From an uncultured Eubacterium sp. (GTDB lineage Bacteria; Bacillota; Clostridia; Lachnospirales; Lachnospiraceae): a stretch of DNA of 64,000 bases. Position numbers and translations under genes: made by a program. A model generated the notes under the pieces. It worked only from the letters and a program-made list of their open reading frames with translations. It did no database searches and was not told the origin of the DNA. Shown here in pieces: positions 33,575-42,890 of this stretch. The first letter of the stretch is position 1; each line of letters opens with the position of its first letter. Where the stretch lies: assembly GCA_910589665.1 (NCBI GenBank), contig CAJUTR010000002.1, positions 1 to 64,000 of the forward strand, read 5' to 3'.

Positions 33575-33590
33575 GATCAGGAGGGAAAGA

Positions 33591-36002
33591 ATGAAAGCTT
33601 CATATAATCCAAAGGAAATAGAGAAAAAATGGCAGAAGATCTGGGAAGATGAGAAGGCGTTCGCCGCAACGGATGATTACTCAAGACCGAAATATTACGC
33701 GTTGGTAGAGTTCCCTTATCCGTCCGGCCAGGGACTACATGTCGGCCATCCGCGGCCGTATACGGCGCTTGATATCGTGGCGCGGAAGAGACGGATGCAG
33801 GGCTATAATGTGCTTTATCCGATGGGATGGGATGCGTTCGGCCTGCCGACCGAAAATTACGCGATCAAGAATAAGATCCATCCCAAAATCGTGACGAAGA
33901 ACAATGTGGAACGGTTTAAGGGGCAGCTCCAGTCACTTGGCTATTCGTTTGACTGGGACAGGGAAGTAAATACGACCGATCCGAATTATTATAAGTGGAC
34001 GCAGTGGATCTTCCTTAAATTATTTAAGGCCGGTCTGGCTTATAAGTCAGAGATGCCGATCAACTGGTGTACCTCATGTAAATGCGGCCTTGCCAATGAA
34101 GAGGTTGTCAATGGCGTGTGTGAGCGGTGCGGAAGCGTTGTTGTCCGCAAGGTAAAGAGCCAGTGGATGCTGAAGATCACAAAATATGCTGACCGGCTCA
34201 TTGATGATCTTGATGATGTAGATTACATCGAGAGGGTCAGGGTATCGCAGAAAAACTGGATCGGGCGATCCAATGGTGCAGAAGTTGATTTTAAGCTGAA
34301 AGGGAAAGAAGAGACGCTCAGGATTTATACGACGCGGCCGGATACATTGTTTGGTGTGACATATATGGTCGTTTCTCCGGAGCATCCTTATTTGGATCAA
34401 TTCAAGGACGAAATCAAAAACTGGGAGGAGATCGTTGCATACCAGGAAGCGGCAGCCAGAAAGTCGGATTTTGAGAGAACGGAACTCGCAAAAGAGAAAA
34501 CGGGTGTCCAAATTGACGGGATCACGGCGGTAAATCCGGTAAACGGTGAAGAAATACCAGTTTGGGTTTCTGATTACGTGCTGATGAGCTACGGTACGGG
34601 CGCGATCATGGCGGTACCGGCTCATGACGAACGTGACTGGGAATTTGCAAAGAAATTCAACATTCCGATCGTTGAGGTGATCGCAGGAGGAAATGTAGAA
34701 GAGGAGGCGTTCACCGATGTGGCGACGGGAACGCTTGTAAACTCCGGATTCCTGACAGGTAAATCGGTGGAGGATGCAAAAAAAGCGATTATAGAATGGC
34801 TGGAAAAAGAAGGGGTTGGCATACCGAAGAGGAACTTTAAACTGCGTGACTGGGTATTTTCCAGACAGCGTTACTGGGGGGAACCGATTCCGATCGTGAA
34901 ATGCGAATCATGCGGTTATGTGCCGATCCCGGAGGAAGAACTTCCATTAGAACTTCCCGAGGTGGATAATTATATGCCGACGGACAACGGGGAATCGCCG
35001 ATCGCTAACATTCGTTCCTGGGTGGAGACGACGTGTCCTTGTTGCGGTGGGAAGGCAGAGAGGGAGACCGATACGATGCCGCAGTGGGCGGGATCGTCGT
35101 GGTATTTCCTGCGGTATATCGATCCGGACAACGATGAGGCGCTGGCGAGCCGGGAGGCGCTCGATTACTGGCTTCCGGTCGACTGGTACAATGGCGGTAT
35201 GGAGCATACGACGCTTCATATGCTGTATTCTCGTTTTTGGCATAAGTTCCTTTTTGACCAGGGGGTTGTCCCGACAAAAGAACCCTATCAGAAACGGACA
35301 TCCCACGGCATGATCCTCGGGGAAAATGGGGAAAAAATGAGTAAATCCAGAGGAAATGTAGTAAATCCGGATGATATTGTCAATACTTATGGTGCAGACA
35401 CACTCCGTACGTATGAAATGTTCATCGGCGCCTTTGAAGCGGCAGCGGCGTGGTCAGATGACGGCGTGAAAGGATGCCGACGCTTTTTGGATCGTGTCTG
35501 GAAACTCCAGGATATGGTAACGGATGGAGAAGGGTATTCGGCTGACTTAGAGACGAAGATCCACCAGACGATCAAAAAAGTCAGTAATGACTTTGAGACA
35601 TTGAAGTATAATACGGCGATTGCGGCCATGATGGCTTTGATCAACGAATTTTATAAGGCAGGCGAACTTACGCGCGATGATTTCCGCGTGCTGCTGCTTC
35701 TTTTAAATCCGGTGGCTCCGCATATCACAGAGGAATTGTGGGAGGTCATGGGATTTGAAAAACGGATTTTCGAGAACAGCTGGCCGGAATACGATGAGGA
35801 GAAAACCGTGGAGCAGATGCAGGAGATCGCTGTTCAGGTAAACGGAAAAGTGCGTGCGACTGTGAAACTTGCCATTGATGCGGATAAAGAATCTGCGCTC
35901 GCCGCAGGAAAAGAGGCGATTGCGGATAAGATTGCCGGAAAAGAGATCGTGAAGGAGATTTACGTTCCGGGAAGAATTATTAATCTTGTAGTGAAAGGCT
36001 GA
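33591..36002 (+). CDS. leuS: Leucyl-tRNA synthetase
   Basis: An 803-residue class I synthetase that charges tRNA-Leu. It has the ATP motif HVGHPRPYTALD (HIGH type), a zinc-like insert (CTSCKCGLANEEVVNGVCERC), the CP1 editing domain (TTRPDTLFGVTYMV, YGTGAIMAVPAHDERD), the KMSKS loop (GEKMSKSRGNV) and the anticodon-binding end. The length is normal for bacteria. ATG 33591 is supported by AGGAGGG; a longer in-frame extension into the previous gene is not credible. There is no T-box leader, because only 16 nt separate it from the L,D-transpeptidase gene. Confidence 0.97.
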   Translation: MKASYNPKEIEKKWQKIWEDEKAFAATDDYSRPKYYALVEFPYPSGQGLHVGHPRPYTALDIVARKRRMQGYNVLYPMGWDAFGLPTENYAIKNKIHPKIVTKNNVERFKGQLQSLGYSFDWDREVNTTDPNYYKWTQWIFLKLFKAGLAYKSEMPINWCTSCKCGLANEEVVNGVCERCGSVVVRKVKSQWMLKITKYADRLIDDLDDVDYIERVRVSQKNWIGRSNGAEVDFKLKGKEETLRIYTTRPDTLFGVTYMVVSPEHPYLDQFKDEIKNWEEIVAYQEAAARKSDFERTELAKEKTGVQIDGITAVNPVNGEEIPVWVSDYVLMSYGTGAIMAVPAHDERDWEFAKKFNIPIVEVIAGGNVEEEAFTDVATGTLVNSGFLTGKSVEDAKKAIIEWLEKEGVGIPKRNFKLRDWVFSRQRYWGEPIPIVKCESCGYVPIPEEELPLELPEVDNYMPTDNGESPIANIRSWVETTCPCCGGKAERETDTMPQWAGSSWYFLRYIDPDNDEALASREALDYWLPVDWYNGGMEHTTLHMLYSRFWHKFLFDQGVVPTKEPYQKRTSHGMILGENGEKMSKSRGNVVNPDDIVNTYGADTLRTYEMFIGAFEAAAAWSDDGVKGCRRFLDRVWKLQDMVTDGEGYSADLETKIHQTIKKVSNDFETLKYNTAIAAMMALINEFYKAGELTRDDFRVLLLLLNPVAPHITEELWEVMGFEKRIFENSWPEYDEEKTVEQMQEIAVQVNGKVRATVKLAIDADKESALAAGKEAIADKIAGKEIVKEIYVPGRIINLVVKG

Positions 36003-36004
36003 TC

Positions 36005-37354
36005 ATGCAGACAAACGAAGCAAAACTGGGCAGCGCCCCTCTGTTCCGACTGATGCTCGGGATGGGGATTCCGACGCTGATCGCCCAGATTATAAATCTT
36101 TTGTACAATATTATAGACCGGATGTACATCGGGCATATCCCGGATGTCGGTGCGACCGCTCTTACAGGAGTTGGACTGGCGCTCCCTATGATCGTGATCA
36201 TATCGGCGTTTAGCGCTTTTGTGGGAGCGGGCGGTGCACCGCTCTCGGCCATCGCGCTCGGCAGAGGAGATAAAGAAGAAGCAGAGAAAATTTTAGGCAA
36301 TGGTTTTTCGCTGCTTGTTCTTTTTTCTATCGTATTGATGATCGTGTTCTTTTTCATCAAGAAACCGATGCTGTACCGGATTGGTGCAAGTGACGCCACC
36401 TTTCCGTATGCTGACGACTACATGACGATCTATATTTTAGGTACGTTTTTTGTACAGATCACGCTCGGAATGAACCCGTACATTACGGCGCAGGGGTGTT
36501 CGCGCACGGCGATGGTTTCTACGCTGATCGGAGCCATACTGAATATCGCGCTTGATCCGCTCTTTATTTTCGGTTTCGGAATGGGAATCCAGGGGGCGGC
36601 GCTCGCCACCGTTATATCGCAGTTTGTAAGTGCGGTCTGGGTGCTGCGGTTTTTGACGCGAAAAGAACGGAGTATGGGGATTCGAAAAGAAAAATTAAAG
36701 CTGCAGAGACGTGTGATCACAAAACTGATGGCGCTCGGTATCTCCCCGTTTATCATGCAGGCAACCGAAAGCATGATCTCTATTGTGATGAACAGCGGAC
36801 TGCAAAAATATGGTGGGGATATGTATGTCGGAACGTTGACGATTATGCAGAGCGTCATGCAGTTTATAAGCATTCCGGTCAACGGGTTTACACAGGGAGT
36901 CCAGCCAATCTTAAGTTATAATTATGGAGCGGGGAACAGGGATCGGGTGAAAAAGACATTTACTATCATGTTTGCGATCGTTATGACATATACGGTACTG
37001 CTGACCGGGACGGCGATGCTATTTCCTGCGATGTTTGCGAAAATGTTTACAAACAACACAGAGCTGGTAACGCTTGTATCCCGGGTGCTGCCGATCTTTC
37101 TCGGAGGGATGCTCGTGTTCGGCATCCAAATGTCCTGCCAGACGACATTTTTGGCGCTTGGACAGGCAAAGGTGTCGCTGTTTATCGCACTTTTAAGAAA
37201 AGTGATCCTGCTCATCCCGCTGGCACTTCTTTTGCCAAAGATAACGGGTGACGTCATGTTTATCTATTATGCGGAGCCGATTTCAGATGTGACATCAGCT
37301 GTGACGTGCGGCATCCTGTTCATTTTCCTGTTCCGGCGTATTTTGAAATCATAA
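36005..37354 (+). CDS. MATE-family multidrug efflux transporter
   Basis: A 449-residue membrane protein with the twelve-helix MATE layout. The opening GSAPLFRLMLGMGIPTLIAQ, the segment GAGGAPLSAIALGRGDKEEA and the repeat-half motif NGFTQGVQPILSYNYGAGN are hallmarks of MATE transporters, which export cationic compounds using Na+ or H+ gradients. ATG 36005 lies 2 nt after the leuS stop, with AAAGG in the end of leuS, so it is probably co-transcribed. Substrate cannot be told from sequence. Confidence 0.9.
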   Translation: MQTNEAKLGSAPLFRLMLGMGIPTLIAQIINLLYNIIDRMYIGHIPDVGATALTGVGLALPMIVIISAFSAFVGAGGAPLSAIALGRGDKEEAEKILGNGFSLLVLFSIVLMIVFFFIKKPMLYRIGASDATFPYADDYMTIYILGTFFVQITLGMNPYITAQGCSRTAMVSTLIGAILNIALDPLFIFGFGMGIQGAALATVISQFVSAVWVLRFLTRKERSMGIRKEKLKLQRRVITKLMALGISPFIMQATESMISIVMNSGLQKYGGDMYVGTLTIMQSVMQFISIPVNGFTQGVQPILSYNYGAGNRDRVKKTFTIMFAIVMTYTVLLTGTAMLFPAMFAKMFTNNTELVTLVSRVLPIFLGGMLVFGIQMSCQTTFLALGQAKVSLFIALLRKVILLIPLALLLPKITGDVMFIYYAEPISDVTSAVTCGILFIFLFRRILKS

Positions 37355-37375
37355 TGAGTGTAAGCGTGAACGCGG

Positions 37376-39187
37376 TTACGCGCGCAGGTCAAAATTGTAT
37401 CTTGTGACACTACCGATTGGGGCAGGAGAATCCTGCTCCATAAAATCGTGAACGAGATCAATGTCTTTTTGTTTGGCAGCAAATTCAGAAGTAAAGCTGT
37501 ATCCCTGTTTATTGATGGCGTCTTTTAATAGATCTGCATTCTTTTCCAGTAATTTTCTGGCGGCATCCTTTTCTACGAAAAACGTGGTGGAAATATTCGT
37601 GTGTTCTTTGGTGATATGGATGTCGAGGATGCCAAGCGAGTCCATCTCCAGATGGAGCAGCACTTTTAAGTTATCTTTCGATTTTTTCAAGGCATTTTTT
37701 CTTGTCATCACATATAGGTCGCCGTGCGCGTTTTGTTCAGAAAGTTTCATCGGAAGCTGCAGATAGGTGAACTGTTCGTTCAGCATTTTCATAAATTCCA
37801 TATTCTGCTGCATGTCTGCGGTCGTATTGACGATGGACTCGCCGGCCGGCCTTGTCGCAAACATGCGGTTTAAGGACGAGAGTTCACTCAGTTGTTCCTG
37901 CATTTTTCCATAGAGCCGCTCAATCCCATTTTCTTCTTTTAACCCTTCTGGGGATAATGTCCATCCGGATAGGAATTGTCCTTTTACAAGTTTCCCAAAC
38001 CCTTTTGTATCCAATAGTCCATGAAGATCCTCATCCGAAAGCGAGGGTAGGGCATCTTTGATCGCGGTCAGGATTTCCCTAGCGGTCAGGGTGCCGTCCT
38101 TGAGAAGGGAACGGCTTTCCTCGTCGGCCGAGAATTTTTCCATGATCGCAGCCAGTTCCGAACGCTCATCCGTCGACAGGATATGTCCGGCCTGTTCCGG
38201 AATAAAGGAAGCGGATTCTGCAGCCGACGGTTTTGTGGCAGAGGCACGGTCCGTCATATTGGTCAATAATTGACGCATGCGGGCAAACGGAGAGCTGGCA
38301 GTTTCACCCGTACGTCCGGATGCAGGATCAGTGCCAGAAGGAAGTCCGTCGCTCGTTTCGGAAGAAAGTCCGTTGTCTGCTTCCGGGGAAAGTTTGTCGC
38401 CGTTTTCTGTCAGAAGTTCGGCGCCAGCTCCGGCCACACCCGCCTCCGCATTTCCGGTCGGACGCATTGCGGTTAGGTTGAATTCTTCCAGAGAAGGGAT
38501 GGAATCAAGCGCAATGTTCAGTACCTCTCCGGCCGCGTAGCGGGCAATGGATGGATTTTCTTTGACGAGATTCAAAAGGAGGTCGTTTACGGAGTCGGTC
38601 AGGCTGTTCATCCGGTATAACAGTTGGTGTGTCTGGTTCTGATAGTTGTCAAACTGGGTTACGGACGCAGCATCCATCGGCATACCGAGACGCTTCATAG
38701 AGATCACGGTATTCACGTCTGCCTGCGGATATCTGGCGCAAAGTTTTAGGGAATCCATGATGTTTTGCTTGCTGATGGACTGCTGGTTTTCAAGTAAGCT
38801 GCGGACAACTTCGAGGTTGCGTGGACTTTTGGGGAGACCAGCCTCCTCTAATGCCTGTTCGACGGTGTCTTCCATGCCGAGCACATAGGCCTGGGATACC
38901 GCTTTCATATAGATCGTGCCGCCCTCTAAGCTTGTGATCTGAAACGCAGCCTTCTGGCCGATGGAGTATTGGGAAGCTTCCGGAAGGGTGCCGGAAAAAG
39001 AGGAGCCGTCATCCAGGGAAATCGTGATCCGATTGCCATGTATATCACTTACGACACCTTTTAGTGTTTCCCCCTCCCGTATGTTGAGCATACCGCCGTT
39101 CGTGCGGTATGTCCGTTTGGCAGCGTTTGTATTCAGATTGCCTGAGCGGTTTTGGTTATTTTGTACGCTGTTACTTGTGATCGCCAT
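37376..39187 (-). CDS. FliK-like (flagellar hook-length control) protein
   Basis: A 603-residue soluble protein without signal peptide. The C-terminal part (about 480-580: LKVLLHLEMDSLGILDIHI, then LLEKNADLLKDAINKQGYSF) fits the C-terminal domain of FliK, which switches export substrate during hook assembly. The middle is rich in Ser, Thr, Pro, Gly and Glu (about 240-320), as in the ruler region of FliK. An N-terminal beta domain (EGETLKGVVSDIHGNRITIS) is less usual. No other flagellar gene is in the window. It follows the Y-family polymerase on the same strand. It might serve another secretion-type role. Confidence 0.6.
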   Translation of the reverse strand: MAITSNSVQNNQNRSGNLNTNAAKRTYRTNGGMLNIREGETLKGVVSDIHGNRITISLDDGSSFSGTLPEASQYSIGQKAAFQITSLEGGTIYMKAVSQAYVLGMEDTVEQALEEAGLPKSPRNLEVVRSLLENQQSISKQNIMDSLKLCARYPQADVNTVISMKRLGMPMDAASVTQFDNYQNQTHQLLYRMNSLTDSVNDLLLNLVKENPSIARYAAGEVLNIALDSIPSLEEFNLTAMRPTGNAEAGVAGAGAELLTENGDKLSPEADNGLSSETSDGLPSGTDPASGRTGETASSPFARMRQLLTNMTDRASATKPSAAESASFIPEQAGHILSTDERSELAAIMEKFSADEESRSLLKDGTLTAREILTAIKDALPSLSDEDLHGLLDTKGFGKLVKGQFLSGWTLSPEGLKEENGIERLYGKMQEQLSELSSLNRMFATRPAGESIVNTTADMQQNMEFMKMLNEQFTYLQLPMKLSEQNAHGDLYVMTRKNALKKSKDNLKVLLHLEMDSLGILDIHITKEHTNISTTFFVEKDAARKLLEKNADLLKDAINKQGYSFTSEFAAKQKDIDLVHDFMEQDSPAPIGSVTRYNFDLRA

Positions 39188-39271
39188 GAAAAAATCCCTC
39201 CTGCGTAGTCATAAAGGGGGCGGAATCTCCGCTGCTCCCTGTGTCATATATAATATATCGAAACTCTTCGT

Positions 39272-40456
39272 TTATTTTTCAAGATTTGATGCGCGGAAAA
39301 TCGCATTATGTCCATACTTTTTCCGGATTTCGTCGACAGTATGCTCCATTTTTCCCTGGCGGAGATAAAAATCATTATCGAGGATGTTGAGCTGTCGGGA
39401 ACGCTCTTTTGTCAGTTTTGATGAAGAGACACCGAGAAGCCGGATGGGACAACCGTCCCATGTCTCATCAAACAGGGTGCACGCATAATGATACAGCTCG
39501 CTTGTAATATTTGTAGCTGCCGGCATCGTACACTGGTGGCTGCTGTGGCGGAACTGGTTGTCCTTGACCGTGACGGCAACTACCTGAGCCGAAAACCCGT
39601 CCGCGCGCAGGCGGCTTCCGACCGATTCACAAAGTCTGAGCAGGATCTGTTTTGCCTCACCGGCGTCCGTCACATCGCGGGGCAGCGTCGTCGAGTTGCC
39701 ATATCCTTTACTTTCAGGCTGCTCACGCAGTACTGGTGAAGGATCGATGCCATTCGCGTAGTCGTGTATGATTTCCCCATGTTTTCCCATATGAGACCGA
39801 ATGATATTCTTATCCGACCGGGCCAGCTCGCCGATGGTACGGATGCCGAGATTGTATAATTTTTTTTCCGAAGCACGGCCGACAAAAAATAGGTCGCTGA
39901 CAGGAAGAGGCCACATTTTTTTCTCGATGTCATCTGGAAACAGGCGGTGTACTTTATTCGGCTTCTCAAGATCCGAAGCCATTTTTGCCAATACTTTGTT
40001 GGACGATACGCCGATATTGACCGTGTATCCGAAACGCCGGAAAATCTCTTCCCGGACGAGATTGGCTGCTTCTACTGGGGAGCGGCCGGTAAGCAGCGGG
40101 CATCCGCTCACATCTGCAAAGGCCTCATCAATACTGTATTGTTCAACAATGGGCGTCAGGCTTTGGAGATAGTGGATCAGTTCGCTTGAGAATGTTTTGT
40201 AAATAGCGTGGCGCGGGGGGACGATTTTGATCGTGGGACATTTCTTTTTTGCTTCCGCAAGTGTTTCGGCAGTACGGATACCATACGCTTTTGCCGGCGT
40301 GCTTTTTGCTAAAACGATGCCGTGCCGTTTTGTTTCGTCGCCGCCGATCACGGAAGGGATATCGCGCAGGTCAAGGGATTCGTTCAACGTAGTCAGGCGG
40401 TATACGGCTTCCCAGCTCAGGAACGCGTTATTGACATCAATATGAAAAATAACCAT
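39272..40456 (-). CDS. Y-family DNA polymerase (DinB/UmuC type)
   Basis: A 394-residue translesion polymerase. The catalytic carboxylates are in HIDVNNAFLSWEA near the N terminus and in YSIDEAFADVSGC, and the fingers/thumb regions (NIGVSSNKVLAKMASDLEKPN, LFFVGRASEKKLYNLGIRTIGELA) are typical of DinB. I place the start at 40456 (MVIFHIDVNN), with AGGAG 9 nt upstream. It ends without an obvious clamp-binding motif, which I cannot exclude by eye. A LexA-like box lies in its promoter, in keeping with SOS control. Confidence 0.88.
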   Translation of the reverse strand: MVIFHIDVNNAFLSWEAVYRLTTLNESLDLRDIPSVIGGDETKRHGIVLAKSTPAKAYGIRTAETLAEAKKKCPTIKIVPPRHAIYKTFSSELIHYLQSLTPIVEQYSIDEAFADVSGCPLLTGRSPVEAANLVREEIFRRFGYTVNIGVSSNKVLAKMASDLEKPNKVHRLFPDDIEKKMWPLPVSDLFFVGRASEKKLYNLGIRTIGELARSDKNIIRSHMGKHGEIIHDYANGIDPSPVLREQPESKGYGNSTTLPRDVTDAGEAKQILLRLCESVGSRLRADGFSAQVVAVTVKDNQFRHSSHQCTMPAATNITSELYHYACTLFDETWDGCPIRLLGVSSSKLTKERSRQLNILDNDFYLRQGKMEHTVDEIRKKYGHNAIFRASNLEK

Positions 40457-40509
40457 GTGTTTCAGCTCCTCACGTTCATATGGCGACAAATATTAATGAT
40501 CATATCGAC

Positions 40510-40538
40510 ATTTTAACACAAGAACAAATGTTTGTAAA
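40510..40538 (-). promoter_or_regulatory. Promoter of the Y-family polymerase with LexA-type box
   Basis: On the minus strand TTTACA (40538-40533), 17 nt, TAAAAT (40515-40510). The spacer contains AGAACAAATGTTTG (40521-40534), 12 of 14 matches to the Gram-positive LexA consensus CGAACRNRYGTTYC. A repressor here would block the promoter. Confidence 0.7.
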
Positions 40539-40545
40539 GAAGGAC

Positions 40546-40574
40546 TTGCATAAAATGAGTTGAAATGATAAAAT
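40546..40574 (+). promoter_or_regulatory. Promoter of dapL
   Basis: TTGCAT (40546-40551), 17 nt, TAAAAT (40569-40574). It is divergent from the polymerase promoter and starts only 8-12 nt from it. Confidence 0.6.
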
Positions 40575-40642
40575 AAGTTCTGACGAACGGAAAAAATTAA
40601 CGTTTTTTAGGATGATAGTTATAGTCAGAAATGGAGGATATT

Positions 40643-41854
40643 ATGTACAAGATCAATGAAAATTACTTAAAATTACCTGGGAGTTATCTTTTTTCAACGA
40701 TTGGTAAAAAAGTCAACGCATATACAGAAGCAAATCCCGATAAGAAAGTGATCCGTCTCGGTATCGGAGATGTTACGCTGCCGCTTGCGCCGGCGGTGAT
40801 CCAGGCGATGCACCGCGCCGTGGATGAAATGGCAGACGCGGCTACGTTTAAGGGGTACGCGCCGGATCTCGGGTACGAATTCTTAAGGAGCGCGATCGTA
40901 GAAAACGACTACAAAGCGCGGGGAGCGGATATTGCCATTGATGAAATATTTGTGAGCGACGGCGCGAAGAGCGATTCCGGAAATATCGGGGATATCTTTG
41001 CACAGAATAATAGAATCGCTGTTTGTGATCCGGTTTATCCGGTATATGTCGATACAAACGCGATGTCGGGCAGGACCGGCGAATATGTAGCAGAAAAAGA
41101 GAGCTGGTCGGATGTGATCTATATGCCTTGTACGGCGGAAAATGATTTTGTGCCGCAGCTTCCTTCCGAGACGCCGGATCTCATCTATATCTGCTGTCCG
41201 AATAACCCGACCGGGACAGCGATGAAAAAAGACCAGCTGCAGAAATGGGTGGATTTTGCGCTCGAGAAAGGTGCGGTGATCATTTACGATGCGGCATATG
41301 AAGCGTATATCTCCGAAGAGGATGTGCCTCATACGATCTATGAATGCGAGGGCGCGAAAAAATGTGCCATCGAGATGAGAAGTTTTTCTAAAAATGCGGG
41401 ATTTACAGGGACTCGTCTCGGGTTTACCGTGATCCCGAAAGAATTGACATGCGGCGGCGTTTCCCTGAACAGTCTTTGGGCGCGCAGGCACGGAACGAAA
41501 TTTAACGGTGCGCCTTACATTATCCAGCGGGCAGGTGAGGCTGTATACAGTGACGAGGGCAAAAAGCAGACGAGAGAACAGATTCAGTATTATATGAATA
41601 ATGCGAAAATCATACGGGAAGGACTAACTGGTGCCGGCTATACGGTGTACGGCGGTATCAACGCTCCTTATATCTGGCTGAAAACACCGGATCAGATGAC
41701 TTCGTGGGAGTTTTTTGATTATCTTTTGGAGAACCTGAATATTGTCGGTACACCAGGAAGCGGATTTGGCCCAAGTGGTGAGGGGTATTTCCGGCTCACG
41801 GCATTCGGCTCCCTCGAAAATACGAAGGAAGCGATGCAGCGTCTGCAGAAATAG
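40643..41854 (+). CDS. dapL: LL-diaminopimelate aminotransferase
   Basis: DapL converts tetrahydrodipicolinate directly to LL-diaminopimelate in the lysine and peptidoglycan pathway. The protein has 403 residues. It opens with the family-specific MYKINENYLKLPGSYLFSTI and has LGIGDVTLPL, the CCPNNPTGTA loop, YDAAYEAY, and the PLP lysine in SFSKNAGFTGTRLGF. The motif GINAPYIWLKTPD is also typical of DapL. ATG 40643 follows GGAGG by 5 nt; an earlier in-frame ATG (40631) lacks a site. DAP supply fits with the two L,D-transpeptidases nearby, which act on DAP. Confidence 0.94.
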   Translation: MYKINENYLKLPGSYLFSTIGKKVNAYTEANPDKKVIRLGIGDVTLPLAPAVIQAMHRAVDEMADAATFKGYAPDLGYEFLRSAIVENDYKARGADIAIDEIFVSDGAKSDSGNIGDIFAQNNRIAVCDPVYPVYVDTNAMSGRTGEYVAEKESWSDVIYMPCTAENDFVPQLPSETPDLIYICCPNNPTGTAMKKDQLQKWVDFALEKGAVIIYDAAYEAYISEEDVPHTIYECEGAKKCAIEMRSFSKNAGFTGTRLGFTVIPKELTCGGVSLNSLWARRHGTKFNGAPYIIQRAGEAVYSDEGKKQTREQIQYYMNNAKIIREGLTGAGYTVYGGINAPYIWLKTPDQMTSWEFFDYLLENLNIVGTPGSGFGPSGEGYFRLTAFGSLENTKEAMQRLQK

Positions 41855-41933
41855 CGCCCGTATATGGCGCCGGACAAACGTTGCGGACAAAAACGTAAGC
41901 CAGGCAGCTTGTCTGGCAGAAATGAGGTTGATC

Positions 41934-42833
41934 ATGAAAAAATGGAATCGATTACTGGCGGTCGTGCTCGCATTTGTACTCGGGCTGACTCCGGTACTGC
42001 CAGCGAAGGCAGATTCGGTTGAATTGAAACCGTATCTATCGCTGGGGGCTGATCTGACGAAGGAGCAGAGAAAAACCGTTCTTTCTTTGTTGGACGTAGA
42101 AGAAAATGAACTTTCCGATTATGAAGTGATCGAAATTACAAATGACGATGAACATGAGTATCTCGACGAATATCTATCTGCCTCGGTCATCGGTACGAAG
42201 GCATTGTCTTCCGTGCGGATCGAGAAGGTGGGCGATGCGAAGGGGATCTCGGTGGAGACGAAAAACATATCGTATTGTACGAGCGGTATGTATACAAACG
42301 CGTTGACGACGGCGGGCATTTCGGATGCGGAGGTGGTCGTGGCAGGGCCGTTTGAGATATCGGGAACGGCTGCGCTCGTCGGAGCGATGAAAGCATACGA
42401 GACGATGACTGGTGAAAAAGTCAGTGATGAGAACGCGGACGCGGCTACGAATGAACTTGTCGTCACGAGTGATCTTGCCGCTGAAATCGGAAGTGATAAG
42501 GCAGAACAGCTCATGGCACTTGCCAAACAGCGTATCGCGTCGGAGGGCGTCGATTCGGTCGAAGAGATCCGTGAGGTGATCGAAAAGGCAGCAGATGAGC
42601 TTGATGTGACGCTCACGGATGAGCAGAGGAAGGCAATGACAGATGTTTTTGATAAGATAAGCGGTTTGGACCTAGATGTGGATAAACTGAAACAGCAGGC
42701 AGAAGACGTGTATGATAAATTAAAACAACTTGGTCTGGATGCGGAGAAAGCGAGTGGAATCCTTTCGAAAATCGTGCAGTTTTTCGAAGATGTGGCAGAT
42801 AAAATCGTATCTTTCTTTAAAAATCTGTTTTAA
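41934..42833 (+). CDS. Secreted DUF1002 protein
   Basis: A 299-residue exported protein. ATG 41934 follows GAGGTTG. The signal peptide (MKKWNRLLAVVLAFVLGLTP ... AKAD) is clear. Its body is acidic and helical and matches the DUF1002 family as I remember it: a repeated TKEQRKTVLSLLDV-like helix near the start, FEISGTAALVGAMKAYE in the middle, and a C-terminal coiled coil ending in an amphipathic KIVQFFEDVADKIVSFFKNL. The function of the family is not known to me. It stands alone between dapL and the polymer cluster. Confidence 0.72.
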   Translation: MKKWNRLLAVVLAFVLGLTPVLPAKADSVELKPYLSLGADLTKEQRKTVLSLLDVEENELSDYEVIEITNDDEHEYLDEYLSASVIGTKALSSVRIEKVGDAKGISVETKNISYCTSGMYTNALTTAGISDAEVVVAGPFEISGTAALVGAMKAYETMTGEKVSDENADAATNELVVTSDLAAEIGSDKAEQLMALAKQRIASEGVDSVEEIREVIEKAADELDVTLTDEQRKAMTDVFDKISGLDLDVDKLKQQAEDVYDKLKQLGLDAEKASGILSKIVQFFEDVADKIVSFFKNLF

Positions 42834-42890
42834 GTGGAATAACGGAGTGATCCGTGTATCAAACATCTTTTTATACGGGAGGAATGATCT

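Noticed and set aside
33575..33590. T-box leader for leuS
   Set aside because: Only 16 nt separate leuS from the preceding gene and no T-box core or specifier stem fits inside the upstream coding sequence.
37355..37381. Hairpin between the MATE and FliK-like genes as a terminator
   Set aside because: GCGT-AAC/GTT-ACGC pairing is short, has a bulge, and lacks a T-run on either strand.
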